Shown one piece after another: positions 15,782-24,127 of a stretch of DNA of 64,000 nucleotides (positions are counted from its first letter, which is position 1; every line of letters starts with the position of its first letter). The notes below the pieces were generated by a model. That model saw only the letters and a program-made list of their open reading frames with translations, was not told the DNA's origin and made no database searches. Position numbers and translations under genes: made by a program. Origin of the DNA: Microbacterium sp. SSM24 (GTDB lineage: Bacteria > Actinomycetota > Actinomycetes > Actinomycetales > Microbacteriaceae); contig NZ_JAPDNQ010000001.1 of NCBI RefSeq assembly GCF_025989145.1, positions 2,170,001 to 2,234,000 on the forward strand. Direction: 5' to 3'.

Positions 15782-17551
15782 TCAGCCGATCGCGTCGAGC
15801 AGCTCCCGTGCCCCGGCCGACAGCCGCGCGATACGCTCGGCCGCATCGGGCGACGACTCGCCCCGCACGTCGAGGTAGAGCTTGAGCTTCGGCTCGGTGC
15901 CGCTCGGGCGCACGATGACGCGCGAGCCGTCGACCAGCCAGATGCGGAGCACGTCTCCCGGGGGCAGGTCGTCCACGCCCTCCAGCAGGTCGTCGATCCG
16001 CTCTACCGCGACATCCCCGATGGCTGACGGATGCTGCGCCCGCAGCGCCGCCATGATCCGCGCGATCGTCGACACGTCGTCCACGCGCACCGAGATCTGA
16101 TCGCTCGCGAACGCGCCGAAGGTGTCGTCGAACTCCTCGAGCAGATCCGACAGCGAGGCGCCTCGGCCACGCGCCTCGGCGACCATTCCGAGCATCGCCA
16201 CCGCGGCGGAGATCCCGTCCTTGTCGCGCACGGTCTCGGGGTTCACGAGGTAGCCGAGGGCCTCCTCGAAGCCGAAGACGATCCCCGGCGCCCGCGAGAT
16301 CCACTTGAAGCCGGTCAGCGTCGAGTGGAAGTCGAGCCCGTAGTGCTCGGCGACCGTCTGGAGCCCGGGGGACGACACCAGCGAGCACGCGAGCGACGCG
16401 CCATCGGTCAGCCCGGCCTCGGCCGCCTGGCGTGCCGCGCGCCAGCCGAGGAGCAGGCCGATCTGGTTGCCGGAGAGCCGGCGCCAGCCGCCCTCCGCCG
16501 CATCGTCGGGCACGGCGACGGCCAGGCGGTCCGCGTCGGGATCGTTCGCGATGATGAGCTCGGCGTGCGCCTCGCGTGCGCGCTCGAACGCGAGGTCCAT
16601 CGCGCCCGGCTCCTCCGGGTTCGGGAACGACACGGTCGGGAAGGCGCCGTCGGGCTCCAGCTGCGCCGTGACGGGCACGGGCGCGGGGTAGCCCGCGGCA
16701 TCGACGATGCGCGAGAACGTCTCCCAGCCGACCCCGTGCATGGCCGTGTACACCCAGGTCAGGCCCTGCGCGCCGGCGGGCGCGGGGGCGACGGCGGCCG
16801 TCGCCGCGACGTACTCGTCGACGATCGTCTCGCCGGCCACCTCGTACCCGAGCGACCGGGGGAGCGCGGCGATGTCGCCGGCCGCGGCGACGCGCTCGAT
16901 GTGCGCGGCGATCTCGGCGTCGGCCGGCGCGACGATCTGCGATCCCTCGTTCGCGCCGCCGAGGTACACCTTGTAGCCGTTGTCGTTCGGCGGGTTGTGG
17001 CTCGCCGTCACCATGACGCCCGCCGCCGCGCCGAGGCGGCGCACCGCGAAGGCGAGCACGGGCGTCGGCAGCAGACGGGGAAGGAGAATCACCCGAAGAC
17101 CCGCCCCGGCGAAGATCTCGGCGGAGTCCTTCGCGAAGACCTTCGAGTTGCGACGGCCGTCGTAGCCCACGACGACGGCCGGTGCTGCGGCATCCGATCC
17201 GTCCGCCGACTTCTCGAGGACGTATGCCGCCAATCCTGCCGCCGCCTGCGCCACCAGCACGCGGTTCATGCGGTTGCTGCCGGCGCCGAGCTCGCCGCGA
17301 AGGCCGGCGGTTCCGAAGGCCAGTCGCGCGGCGAACCGGTCGCCGAGATCGACGGATGCCGCGGCGTCACCGCTCTCGGCGGCATCGATCAGCGCACTCA
17401 GCTCGGCTCGGGTCTCGGAATCGGGGTCCTGTGCGAGCCACGCGCGGGCGCGGTCGAGAACGGATGCCTCGTCCCGCGCGCCGACCGGCGTCGCGTCGGG
17501 TGCGGGGTCCTGTGCGTCCGGCGAGGGCGCAGGGACCGCACCGCCGCTCAC
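15782..17551 (-). CDS. Phosphohexomutase (phosphoglucomutase/phosphomannomutase)
   Basis: 589 aa, alpha-D-phosphohexomutase superfamily. The phosphoserine is Ser184 in TASHNPPNDNGYK. The Mg-binding loop is NDPDADR, the sugar loop GFEEALGY, and the C-terminal phosphate-binding loop RPSGTEPKLKLY. It interconverts 1- and 6-phosphohexoses (or pentoses) and could feed both mannose-1-P and glucose-1-P into the sugar-nucleotide pathways further right. The GTG at 17551 overlaps the stop of the upstream nucleoside phosphorylase (GTGA). With that partner, phosphopentomutase activity in nucleoside salvage is also plausible. The first 30 residues are a low-complexity Ala/Pro extension. Confidence 0.9.
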   Translation of the reverse strand: MSGGAVPAPSPDAQDPAPDATPVGARDEASVLDRARAWLAQDPDSETRAELSALIDAAESGDAAASVDLGDRFAARLAFGTAGLRGELGAGSNRMNRVLVAQAAAGLAAYVLEKSADGSDAAAPAVVVGYDGRRNSKVFAKDSAEIFAGAGLRVILLPRLLPTPVLAFAVRRLGAAAGVMVTASHNPPNDNGYKVYLGGANEGSQIVAPADAEIAAHIERVAAAGDIAALPRSLGYEVAGETIVDEYVAATAAVAPAPAGAQGLTWVYTAMHGVGWETFSRIVDAAGYPAPVPVTAQLEPDGAFPTVSFPNPEEPGAMDLAFERAREAHAELIIANDPDADRLAVAVPDDAAEGGWRRLSGNQIGLLLGWRAARQAAEAGLTDGASLACSLVSSPGLQTVAEHYGLDFHSTLTGFKWISRAPGIVFGFEEALGYLVNPETVRDKDGISAAVAMLGMVAEARGRGASLSDLLEEFDDTFGAFASDQISVRVDDVSTIARIMAALRAQHPSAIGDVAVERIDDLLEGVDDLPPGDVLRIWLVDGSRVIVRPSGTEPKLKLYLDVRGESSPDAAERIARLSAGARELLDAIG

Positions 17552-18381
17552 AGGGCGCCGATCACACGGGCCAGCAGCGACGAGATCACCGGCTCGGCTT
17601 CGCGACCGGCGTCGATCACCTCCTGGTGGCTGAGCGGGGTCGTCTGGATGCCGGCGGCCATGTTGGTGATGAGCGAGAAGCCGAGGATCTCCATGCCCGC
17701 CTGGCGTGCCGCGATCGCCTCGAGGGCGGTCGACATGCCGACGATGTGCCCGCCGATCGTCTTCGCCATGTGCACCTCCGCGGGCGTCTCGTACTGAGGT
17801 CCGCGGAACTGGCAGTACACGCCCTCATCGAGCGACGGGTCGACCGTGCGGGCGAGGTCGCGCAGGCGCATCGAGTAGAGGTCGGTGAGATCGATGAAGG
17901 TCGCGCCTTCGAGCGGCGAGTCGCCAGTGAGGTTGATGTGGTCGCTGATCAGCACCGGCGTCCCGGGCTTCCAGGTGTGCTTGATGCCGCCGGCGCCGTT
18001 GGTCAGCACCATCGTGCGCACGCCGGAGGCGGCCGCCGTGCGCACGCTGTGCACGACCCGTCGCACGCCGTGCCCTTCGTAGTAGTGGGTGCGCGCGCCG
18101 ATGACGAGCACTCGTCGTCCCTTCGGCGTCAGCACGCTGCGCAGGGTGCCGACGTGACCCTCGAGTGCCGGCTTCGAGAAGCCGGTGACCTCGGTCGCCG
18201 GGAACGTCGCGGTGGTCTCGCCGATGAGCTCCGCCGCCTTCCCCCAGCCGCTGCCGAGCGTGAGTGCGATGTCGTGCCGCTCGACGCCGGTGAGGCGTGC
18301 GATGTCGTCCGCGGCCGCGGCCGCGACCTCGAACGGATCGGTCGCCGGGTCGTCGAGGGGGTTGTCGAAGGTGTCTGACAT
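17548..18381 (-). CDS. deoD: Purine-nucleoside phosphorylase
   Basis: 277 aa, trimeric PNP/MTAP family. Signature segments are TLGSGWGKAAE (phosphate loop), ARTHYYEGHG, LTNGAGGI and GTPVLISDHINLTG. It splits purine nucleosides with phosphate to base and ribose-1-phosphate. I took the ATG at 18381, which follows TAGAGT by 7 nt and so should be leaderless; a longer open frame upstream lacks family similarity. It is coupled by a 4-nt overlap to the phosphohexomutase. The deoD-pmmB pairing is also known from mycobacteria. Confidence 0.93.
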   Translation of the reverse strand: MSDTFDNPLDDPATDPFEVAAAAADDIARLTGVERHDIALTLGSGWGKAAELIGETTATFPATEVTGFSKPALEGHVGTLRSVLTPKGRRVLVIGARTHYYEGHGVRRVVHSVRTAAASGVRTMVLTNGAGGIKHTWKPGTPVLISDHINLTGDSPLEGATFIDLTDLYSMRLRDLARTVDPSLDEGVYCQFRGPQYETPAEVHMAKTIGGHIVGMSTALEAIAARQAGMEILGFSLITNMAAGIQTTPLSHQEVIDAGREAEPVISSLLARVIGAL

Positions 18382-18471
18382 GCCCACCACTCTAGGAACG
18401 GGCGGGGTCGAGGGCCAGCACGATCCGCACGGTGTCGTCGGGGCGCGGTCTGTCGGGGGAGAATGGAGCAC

Positions 18472-19920
18472 ATGTCCGTGAGCTTCGAGCGCACCCAGAC
18501 CGTCGCCATCATCGGCGGCGGACCCGGCGGTTACGAGGCGGCGCTCGCCGCCGCCCAGCTCGGAGCCGAGGTGACCGTTGTCGAGAGGGCGGGGATCGGC
18601 GGCTCGGCGGTGATCACCGACGTGGTGCCTTCGAAGACGCTCATCGCGACGGCCGACGCGGCCGTCGCCATCTCCGGTGCGAGCGACCTGGGCGTGCAGG
18701 TGTTCGCGAAGGGCGCCGACGGCAAGCCCCTCAAGCCCGAAATCGCGATCAACCTGGCCGCGGTCAACAAGCGGCTCCTCTCACTCGCGCGCCAGCAGTC
18801 CGACGACATGCGCGCGTCGCTCGCGGAGGCCGGCGTGCGCATCATCTCGGGCCACGGGCGCATCGACGGCGACAACGCGGTCGTCGTGTCGACGGGCCCC
18901 GGCGGCACGGATTTCGACCGGGTCGAGGCCGACACCCTGCTCGTCTCGACCGGCTCCTCGCCCCGCGAGCTCGACAGCGCGAAGCCCGACGGCGTGCGCA
19001 TCCTGACGTGGACCCAGCTCTACGACATGAAGGCGATCCCCGAGCACCTCATCGTCGTCGGGTCGGGCGTCACGGGTGCCGAGTTCGCCGGCGCCTACAT
19101 GAACCTCGGCGCGAAGGTCACGCTCATCTCGAGCCGCGACCAGGTGCTGCCGGGAGAGGACACGGATGCCGCGGCCGTCCTCGAGAAGGTGTTCAAGCGC
19201 GGTGGCATGACGCTCCTCTCGAAGTCCCGCGCCGACAAGGTCGAGAACCTGGGGGACCGGGTGGTCGCGACCCTCAGCGACGGACGCACCGTCGAGGGAA
19301 GCCACTGCCTCATGGCGGTCGGCTCGATCCCGAACACGGCGGGGCTCGGCCTCGAGCAGGCGGGCGTGCAGATGACCGAGTCGGGTCACATCCAGGTCAA
19401 CCGGGTCGCGCGCACGTCCGTGCCCAACATCTACGCCGCCGGCGACTGCACCACCTTCGTGCCGCTGGCCTCCGTGGCGTCGATGCAGGGGAGGACCGCG
19501 ATCTTCCACGCGCTCGGCGACGTCGTCATCCCGCTCGAGCGCCGCCGCATCACCTCGAACATCTTCACCGCGCCCGAGATCGCGACGATCGGCTGGCAGC
19601 AGAAGGACATCGAGGACGGCCTCATCAACGGCGTCGTCCACAAGCTCCCCCTCGCGGCGAACCCGCGCGCGAAGATGATGGGCATCAAGGACGGCTTCGT
19701 GAAGCTCATCGCGCGCCAGGGCAGCGGTACGGTCATCGGCGGAGTCATCGTCGGCCCCCGCGCATCCGAGCTCATCTACCCGATCGCGATCGCCGTCGAG
19801 CGCCGTCTCACGGTCGACCAGGTCTCGCGCGTGTTCGCCGTGTATCCGTCGCTGTCCAGCAGCATCACCGACGCCGCGCGTGCGATGCACGTCGTGGACC
19901 ACCAGATCTACGGCGGCTGA
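18472..19920 (+). CDS. lpdA: NAD(P)H-quinone dehydrogenase, LpdA-like flavoprotein disulfide reductase family
   Basis: 482 aa. An FAD-binding IIGGGPGGYEAA motif is at the N-terminus, a second NAD-binding VVGSGVTGAEFA near residue 200, and YAAGDCT near 325. The fold is that of dihydrolipoamide dehydrogenases, but the redox CxxxxC pair is absent: the position reads GIGGSAVITDVVPSK. That is the hallmark of the LpdA/quinone-reductase branch, so lipoamide reduction is unlikely. The ATG at 18472 has GGGGGAGA about 10 nt upstream; an ATG at 18463 lies too close to that site. It is divergent from deoD with a 90-bp shared promoter gap. Confidence 0.88.
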   Translation: MSVSFERTQTVAIIGGGPGGYEAALAAAQLGAEVTVVERAGIGGSAVITDVVPSKTLIATADAAVAISGASDLGVQVFAKGADGKPLKPEIAINLAAVNKRLLSLARQQSDDMRASLAEAGVRIISGHGRIDGDNAVVVSTGPGGTDFDRVEADTLLVSTGSSPRELDSAKPDGVRILTWTQLYDMKAIPEHLIVVGSGVTGAEFAGAYMNLGAKVTLISSRDQVLPGEDTDAAAVLEKVFKRGGMTLLSKSRADKVENLGDRVVATLSDGRTVEGSHCLMAVGSIPNTAGLGLEQAGVQMTESGHIQVNRVARTSVPNIYAAGDCTTFVPLASVASMQGRTAIFHALGDVVIPLERRRITSNIFTAPEIATIGWQQKDIEDGLINGVVHKLPLAANPRAKMMGIKDGFVKLIARQGSGTVIGGVIVGPRASELIYPIAIAVERRLTVDQVSRVFAVYPSLSSSITDAARAMHVVDHQIYGG

Positions 19921-19995
19921 CGCCTCGCACTCCGACAGATCGGATGCCGCGGCATCCGATCTCGTGTGCCCCCGCGCCGTGGCCCGTGCGTCGTT

Positions 19996-20055
19996 CGTTC
20001 CGCGGTCGTCCGTTCCGCGGTCATCCGCTCCACGGTCGTCCGTTCCACGGTCACC
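19996..20055 (+). repeat. Four tandem 15-bp units
   Basis: Units CGTTCCGCGGTCGTC (19996), CGTTCCGCGGTCATC (20011), CGCTCCACGGTCGTC (20026) and CGTTCCACGGTCACC (20041). They sit directly before a long hairpin in the gap downstream of lpdA. No gene is visible in 19921-20203. Confidence 0.9.
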
Positions 20056-20131
20056 TGTTCAACAGGTGAACCGGGGTTGTGCAGGCTCCATTCGGCCCCG
20101 CCCCTCCTGCACAAGCCCGGTACTCCTGTGG
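20052..20131. repeat. Long hairpin repeat, family copy 1
   Basis: Arms 20061-20085 and 20106-20130 pair over about 25 bp with four mismatches. The left arm reads ACAGGTGAACCGGGGTTGTG. A competing perfect hairpin, CACCTGTT-C-AACAGGTG (20052-20068), overlaps the left arm, so two mutually exclusive folds are possible. It is related to 21125-21190 and 21268-21333. Confidence 0.75.
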
Positions 20132-20203
20132 AAGCGATGATGGCGGATGCTGCGGCCCTGCGAATTCGCCGGTTCGGCGCCACCGCGGCGAGGCGAGGTG
20201 CGA

Positions 20204-21040
20204 TCAGGGCTCGACGTCGATCGCGACCAGGTAGGCGCCGGGCTCGCCTCGGCTGTCCAGCTGGACGGAGAGACCCTCGGCGTCGGTCGTGAACGGGTAC
20301 GTCGCAGCGCCAGGGCAGGTGAGCTCGTGGGCATCGGCCTCGTCGGGAAGCGCCTCGCCCTGGCTGAGGGCTACGTCGACGGGGAAGGCCTGCGCGGCGG
20401 CGCACTCCACGGTCACGACGTGGTCGCCCGGCGGGAGGGAGGCATCCGTCCAGCCCACCGGCGAGACCTCTCCGTCGATCCCGAAGCTGCCCCACGCCAC
20501 GCCGCTCGCGCTCTCCAGCTCGGCGGCACGCTCGGCGAAGTGCTCCTTCCAGGGATCGGCGGCCGCCGCCGGAGCCGTCCCGCGGACCGCGACGTAGGCG
20601 AAGGTCGCCGGATCGGCGGTCACGTCCACACGCGCGATAGTGATGCCCTCGAGCTCGCCGTCGGGCACGAACTCGTGGGGCTTCTCGTCGCAGGGCAGCT
20701 CTCCGCCGCCGCCGTGCGAGCTCGTGGCGGCGGAGACCTCGAATTCGAACGTCGCTGTGCCGCCGCCGAAGCAGCTCACCTCGAAGGCGTCGACGTGAAC
20801 GCCCGGAGCGGGGAAGTCGAGCGTGCTCCCCGACGGCTCGTCGGAGTCGTCGGGCGTCGACTCCGGCTCTGCCGGAATGACGAACCTTCCGACGACATCC
20901 GCTCGATCGACGTCGGCGTGCTGAGCCTCGTCGATCCACGCTCGGGCATCGTCGAGGGAGGCGGCGGGAGCGGTGCACGCGGTGAGCGCGAGGGCGACGA
21001 CGACGGCGCCGAGCGCAGCCGGGGGGAGGCGGCGAGACAT
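20204..21040 (-). CDS. Putative lipoprotein, function unknown
   Basis: 278 aa. A type II signal peptide ends in the lipobox LTAC with the lipidated Cys22, so the protein should be anchored on the outer face of the membrane. The mature part has pairs of cysteines (SCFGGGT, LPCDEK, VECAAA, LTCPGA) compatible with disulfides in two similar beta-rich segments. I recognise no enzyme motif. The ATG at 21040 follows TAGGGT by 6 nt (leaderless). Both flanks of this gene are repeat-filled gaps carrying the same hairpin family. Confidence 0.8.
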   Translation of the reverse strand: MSRRLPPAALGAVVVALALTACTAPAASLDDARAWIDEAQHADVDRADVVGRFVIPAEPESTPDDSDEPSGSTLDFPAPGVHVDAFEVSCFGGGTATFEFEVSAATSSHGGGGELPCDEKPHEFVPDGELEGITIARVDVTADPATFAYVAVRGTAPAAAADPWKEHFAERAAELESASGVAWGSFGIDGEVSPVGWTDASLPPGDHVVTVECAAAQAFPVDVALSQGEALPDEADAHELTCPGAATYPFTTDAEGLSVQLDSRGEPGAYLVAIDVEP

Positions 21041-21098
21041 GGCGCCACCCTAGCGAGCGGATGCCGCGCCGCCGCCCCGCGCGGACCTGCGGCGTGTC

Positions 21099-21235
21099 CG
21101 CGAGCGGTCCGCGGCTCGCTTCGACAGGTCAACCGCGGTTCTGCAGGACGGGTCGGGTGTCGAGCGTCCTGCATAACCCCGGTTGACCTGCGGGCGCAGC
21201 GGGGTGAGGACGGATGCCGGAGCCTCGCCACCTGC
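21099..21235. repeat. 143-bp-period tandem duplication, copy 1, with long hairpin
   Basis: 137 bp repeated at 21242-21378 with one difference seen (G for A near the 3' end). It contains the hairpin at 21125-21190: 26-bp arms with two mismatches, left arm beginning CAGGTCAACCGCGGTTCTGC, around a 14-nt loop. This is copy 2 of the family first seen at 20061. Confidence 0.92.
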
Positions 21236-21241
21236 TCATCG

Positions 21242-21378
21242 CGCGAGCGGTCCGCGGCTCGCTTCGACAGGTCAACCGCGGTTCTGCAGGACGGGTCGGG
21301 TGTCGAGCGTCCTGCATAACCCCGGTTGACCTGCGGGCGCAGCGAGGTGAGGACGGATGCCGGAGCCTCGCCACCTGC
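21242..21378. repeat. 143-bp-period tandem duplication, copy 2, with long hairpin
   Basis: Second copy of 21099-21235; its hairpin is at 21268-21333. The near identity of the two copies points to a recent duplication. No gene is visible in the 517-bp gap 21041-21557. Confidence 0.92.
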
Positions 21379-21392
21379 GGAAGGCGCGCGCG

Positions 21393-21500
21393 CACCGCCG
21401 CGGCCGAACCGCGCCCGCACCGCCGCGCCCGCACCGCCGCGGCCGAACCGCGCCCGCACCGCCGCGCCCGCACCGCCGCGGCCGAACCGCGCCCGCACCG
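21393..21500 (+). repeat. 39-bp GC-rich tandem array, about 2.7 units
   Basis: Units start at 21393, 21432 and 21471; the third diverges after about 29 bases. Each begins CACCGCCGCGGCCGAACCGC. It is almost pure G and C, and 39 is a multiple of three, so open frames on both strands are an artefact of the repeat. It lies downstream of the biotin carboxylase stop (minus strand). Confidence 0.9.
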
Positions 21501-21557
21501 CGGCACGCGCACCGCGGCGCCCCGCACCGCGCTCGTGGGCAGAAGCCGAGACCTGCG

Positions 21558-23324
21558 TCAGCTGATCGTGAGGAGCTGATGCCCGGCGGCCACCGTCGTG
21601 CCGGGGTTGGCGTTGATCGCGCCGATCACGCCGTCCTTGTGCGCCTGGATGGGCTGCTCCATCTTCATCGCTTCGAGCACGACGACCAGATCGCCCTTGA
21701 CGACTTGCTGACCCTCCTCGACGGCGATCTTCACGACGGTCGCCTGCATCGGCGACTTCACCGCGTCGCCGGATGCACCCGACACCACGGTCGTGGCGTG
21801 CGAGCGACGCGACGGCGGAACGGCGGCGGGTCGTCCGGAGACGCCGGGAGCCGCGACCACGCGATCGGGCAGGCTCACCTCGAGGCGCTTGCCGGCGACC
21901 TCGACGACCACGGTGTGACGGTTCTCGCTGGGCTTGGGCGCCTCGAGCTCGCCGTCCCACGGTGGGATGTCGTTGTCGAACTCGGTCTCGATCCACCGCG
22001 TGAACACCCCGAAGCGGCCGTCCTCCGCCGTGAAGGCGGGGTCTCGCACGACCTTGCGGTGGAACGGCAGCACGGTGGGCATGCCGGAGACCTCGAACTC
22101 GTCGAGGGCACGGCGCGACCGCTCGAGCGCCTCGGCGCGGTCGCGACCCGTGACGATGATCTTCGCGAGCAGCGAGTCGAACGCTCCCGAGACGCTGTCG
22201 CCGGCCGTGACGCCGGAGTCGAGACGGATGCCGGGCCCGCCGAACGTCTTGAACACGTGGATCGGCCCCGGCTGGGGGAGGAACCCGCGTCCCGGATCCT
22301 CGCCGTTGATGCGGAACTCGATCGAGTGGCCGTCGGCGACCGGGTCGTCGTAGCCGAGCTCCTCGCCCTCGGCGAGGCGGAACTGCTCGCGCACGAGGTC
22401 GACGCCGGTGATCTCCTCGGAGACCGGGTGCTCGACCTGCAGGCGCGTGTTGACCTCGAGGAACGAGATCGTTCCGTCGGCGCCGATCAGGAACTCGCAC
22501 GTGCCCGCGCCGACGTACCCGACCTCCTTGAGGATGGCCTTGGACGCGTCGTACAGGGTCCGGTTCTGCTCGTCGGTGAGGAACGGCGCCGGCGCCTCCT
22601 CGACCAGCTTCTGGTGCCGGCGCTGCAGCGAGCAGTCGCGCGTCGAGATGACCACGACGTTGCCCGCGGCATCCGCAAGGCACTGGGTCTCGACGTGACG
22701 GGGCTTGTCGAGGTACTTCTCGACGAAGCACTCGCCGCGGCCGAAGGCGGTGATCGCCTCGCGCGTGGCCGATTCGAAGAGCTCGGGGACCTCGTCGATG
22801 GTGCGGGCGACCTTGAGCCCGCGCCCGCCGCCGCCGTATGCGGCCTTGATCGCGATCGGCAGACCGACCTGCTCCGCGAAGGCGATGACCTCGTCTGCGC
22901 CGGCGACCGGTCCCGGGGTTCCCGGGGCCAGGGGGGCGCCGACCTTCTCGGCGACCGCGCGGGCGGTGACCTTGTCGCCGAGGGCCTCGATGGCCTCGGG
23001 CGAGGGGCCGATCCAGATCATGCCGGCGCCGATGACGGCGCGGGCGAAGTCGGCGTTCTCGGCGAGGAAGCCGTAGCCGGGGTGCACGGCGTCGGCGCCG
23101 GAGCGGCGCGCGATCGAGAGGATCTTGTCGATCGACAGGTACGTGTCGGCGCTCGTCGAGCCGTCGAGGGCGTATGCCTCGTCGGCGAGGCGCGCGTGCA
23201 TCGCGTCGCGGTCCTGGTCCGCATAGATGGCGACGGACGCCTTTCCGGCGTCGCGGGCGGCGCGGATGACGCGGACGGCGATCTCGCCGCGGTTGGCAAC
23301 GAGAACCTTGGCGATCTGAGGCAT
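21558..23324 (-). CDS. accA: Acyl-CoA carboxylase alpha subunit (biotin carboxylase + BCCP)
   Basis: 588 aa. N-terminal biotin carboxylase: [30 protein letters not shown]-grasp loop [13 protein letters not shown], and [15 protein letters not shown] Pro/Arg-rich linker follows (about 490-520), then a biotin carboxyl carrier domain with the biotinylated Lys554 in EAMKMEQP. It carboxylates its own biotin for transfer to acyl-CoA by the beta subunit encoded at 29 kb; BirA at 33 kb adds the biotin. The ATG at 23324 follows TAGGCT by 7 nt, so a leaderless mRNA is predicted. Upstream codons in the open frame are discounted. It resembles mycobacterial AccA3. Confidence 0.95.
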   Translation of the reverse strand: MPQIAKVLVANRGEIAVRVIRAARDAGKASVAIYADQDRDAMHARLADEAYALDGSTSADTYLSIDKILSIARRSGADAVHPGYGFLAENADFARAVIGAGMIWIGPSPEAIEALGDKVTARAVAEKVGAPLAPGTPGPVAGADEVIAFAEQVGLPIAIKAAYGGGGRGLKVARTIDEVPELFESATREAITAFGRGECFVEKYLDKPRHVETQCLADAAGNVVVISTRDCSLQRRHQKLVEEAPAPFLTDEQNRTLYDASKAILKEVGYVGAGTCEFLIGADGTISFLEVNTRLQVEHPVSEEITGVDLVREQFRLAEGEELGYDDPVADGHSIEFRINGEDPGRGFLPQPGPIHVFKTFGGPGIRLDSGVTAGDSVSGAFDSLLAKIIVTGRDRAEALERSRRALDEFEVSGMPTVLPFHRKVVRDPAFTAEDGRFGVFTRWIETEFDNDIPPWDGELEAPKPSENRHTVVVEVAGKRLEVSLPDRVVAAPGVSGRPAAVPPSRRSHATTVVSGASGDAVKSPMQATVVKIAVEEGQQVVKGDLVVVLEAMKMEQPIQAHKDGVIGAINANPGTTVAAGHQLLTIS

Positions 23325-23364
23325 GGTTGCCAGCCTAACCAAGCGCCGCCGCCTCGTTTTGACT

Positions 23365-23380
23365 GGTTCGTACAAGAACC
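23365..23380. promoter_or_regulatory. Palindrome upstream of the acyl-CoA carboxylase alpha gene
   Basis: GGTTCGTACAAGAACC is an imperfect 16-bp dyad (GGTTC/GAACC arms around a GTAC-like core), 41-56 nt upstream of the start codon. It therefore overlaps or abuts the -35 region of the predicted leaderless promoter, where a repressor of fatty-acid genes would act. No regulator gene is adjacent. Confidence 0.4.
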
Positions 23381-23402
23381 GAGCCGAAACGTGGGCTTCC
23401 TA

Positions 23403-24104
23403 CTACAACCCTCGATCGCCGGGGAATCCGTCTCCGGTGGCCGGCCGGAGCGACGGATCGGTCGTGTGCCACAGCTCCGACCACTCCACGCCGAGCTCGC
23501 GTACGAGGCGGCGCAGCGTCGACACGGACATGCCGACGACGGTGGACGGGTCTCCCTCCACGCGGGTGATGAACGCCCCGCCGAGACTGTCCACGGTGAA
23601 CGCGCCGGCGACGTGCAGGGGTTCGCCCGAAGCGACGTAGTCGTCGATCTCGGCATCCGTCACGTCGTCCGCGAAGGTGACGGATGCCGCGGCCACGGCG
23701 TGCACCTCGTGCGCGGCGGTGTTCGGCGCGATGCGCACGACCGCGTGGCCGGAGTGGAGCACGCCGGTGCGTCCGCGCATCGCGTGCCAGCGCGCGACCG
23801 CGTTCTCGGCGGTGTGGGGCTTGCCCAGCACCTCGCCGTCGAGCTCGAACATCGAGTCGCCCCCGATGACGATGCCGTCGAACGATGGATCGTCATCGGC
23901 GAGGCGCGCGGCGACGTCGGCGGCCTTCCGGCGCGCGAGCAGGAGCACGTGCTCGTCCGGTGCGAGCGTGCGGCCCTCGGACACCTCCACCGCCGCGATG
24001 ACGGCCTCCTCGTCGACGTCGGGCGCGACGGTGAGCGGGCGGATGCCGAACTGCTGCAGCAGCATCAGCCGGGCAGGGGATGTCGAGGCGAGACACACGC
24101 GCAT
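23403..24104 (-). CDS. maf: Maf-like nucleoside triphosphate pyrophosphatase
   Basis: 233 aa. The N-terminal CLASTSPARLMLLQQFG motif and the central GGDSMFELDGEVLGKP block are diagnostic of the Maf house-cleaning enzymes, which hydrolyse non-canonical or modified NTPs. The C-terminus has a short TDPSLRPATGDG extension seen in actinobacterial members. The ATG at 24104 follows TACGGT by 6 nt. Only 23 nt separate it from the divergent methyltransferase start, and the two -10 hexamers overlap. Confidence 0.93.
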   Translation of the reverse strand: MRVCLASTSPARLMLLQQFGIRPLTVAPDVDEEAVIAAVEVSEGRTLAPDEHVLLLARRKAADVAARLADDDPSFDGIVIGGDSMFELDGEVLGKPHTAENAVARWHAMRGRTGVLHSGHAVVRIAPNTAAHEVHAVAAASVTFADDVTDAEIDDYVASGEPLHVAGAFTVDSLGGAFITRVEGDPSTVVGMSVSTLRRLVRELGVEWSELWHTTDPSLRPATGDGFPGDRGL

Positions 24105-24110
24105 GGCACC

Positions 24111-24120
24111 ACCGTAGGCT
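24111..24120. promoter_or_regulatory. Overlapping divergent -10 elements of maf and the RNA methyltransferase
   Basis: ACCGTA (minus-strand TACGGT, 24111-24116) lies 6 nt from the maf ATG. TAGGCT (24115-24120) lies 7 nt from the methyltransferase GTG. The hexamers share the TA at 24115-24116, so the two leaderless promoters cannot be occupied at the same time, and each -35 region falls inside the other gene. Confidence 0.6.
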
Positions 24121-24127
24121 CTTCCCC

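Noticed and set aside
18472-19920. Dihydrolipoamide dehydrogenase (E3) call
   Set aside because: The redox-active CxxxxC pair is missing, so the quinone-reductase LpdA branch fits better.
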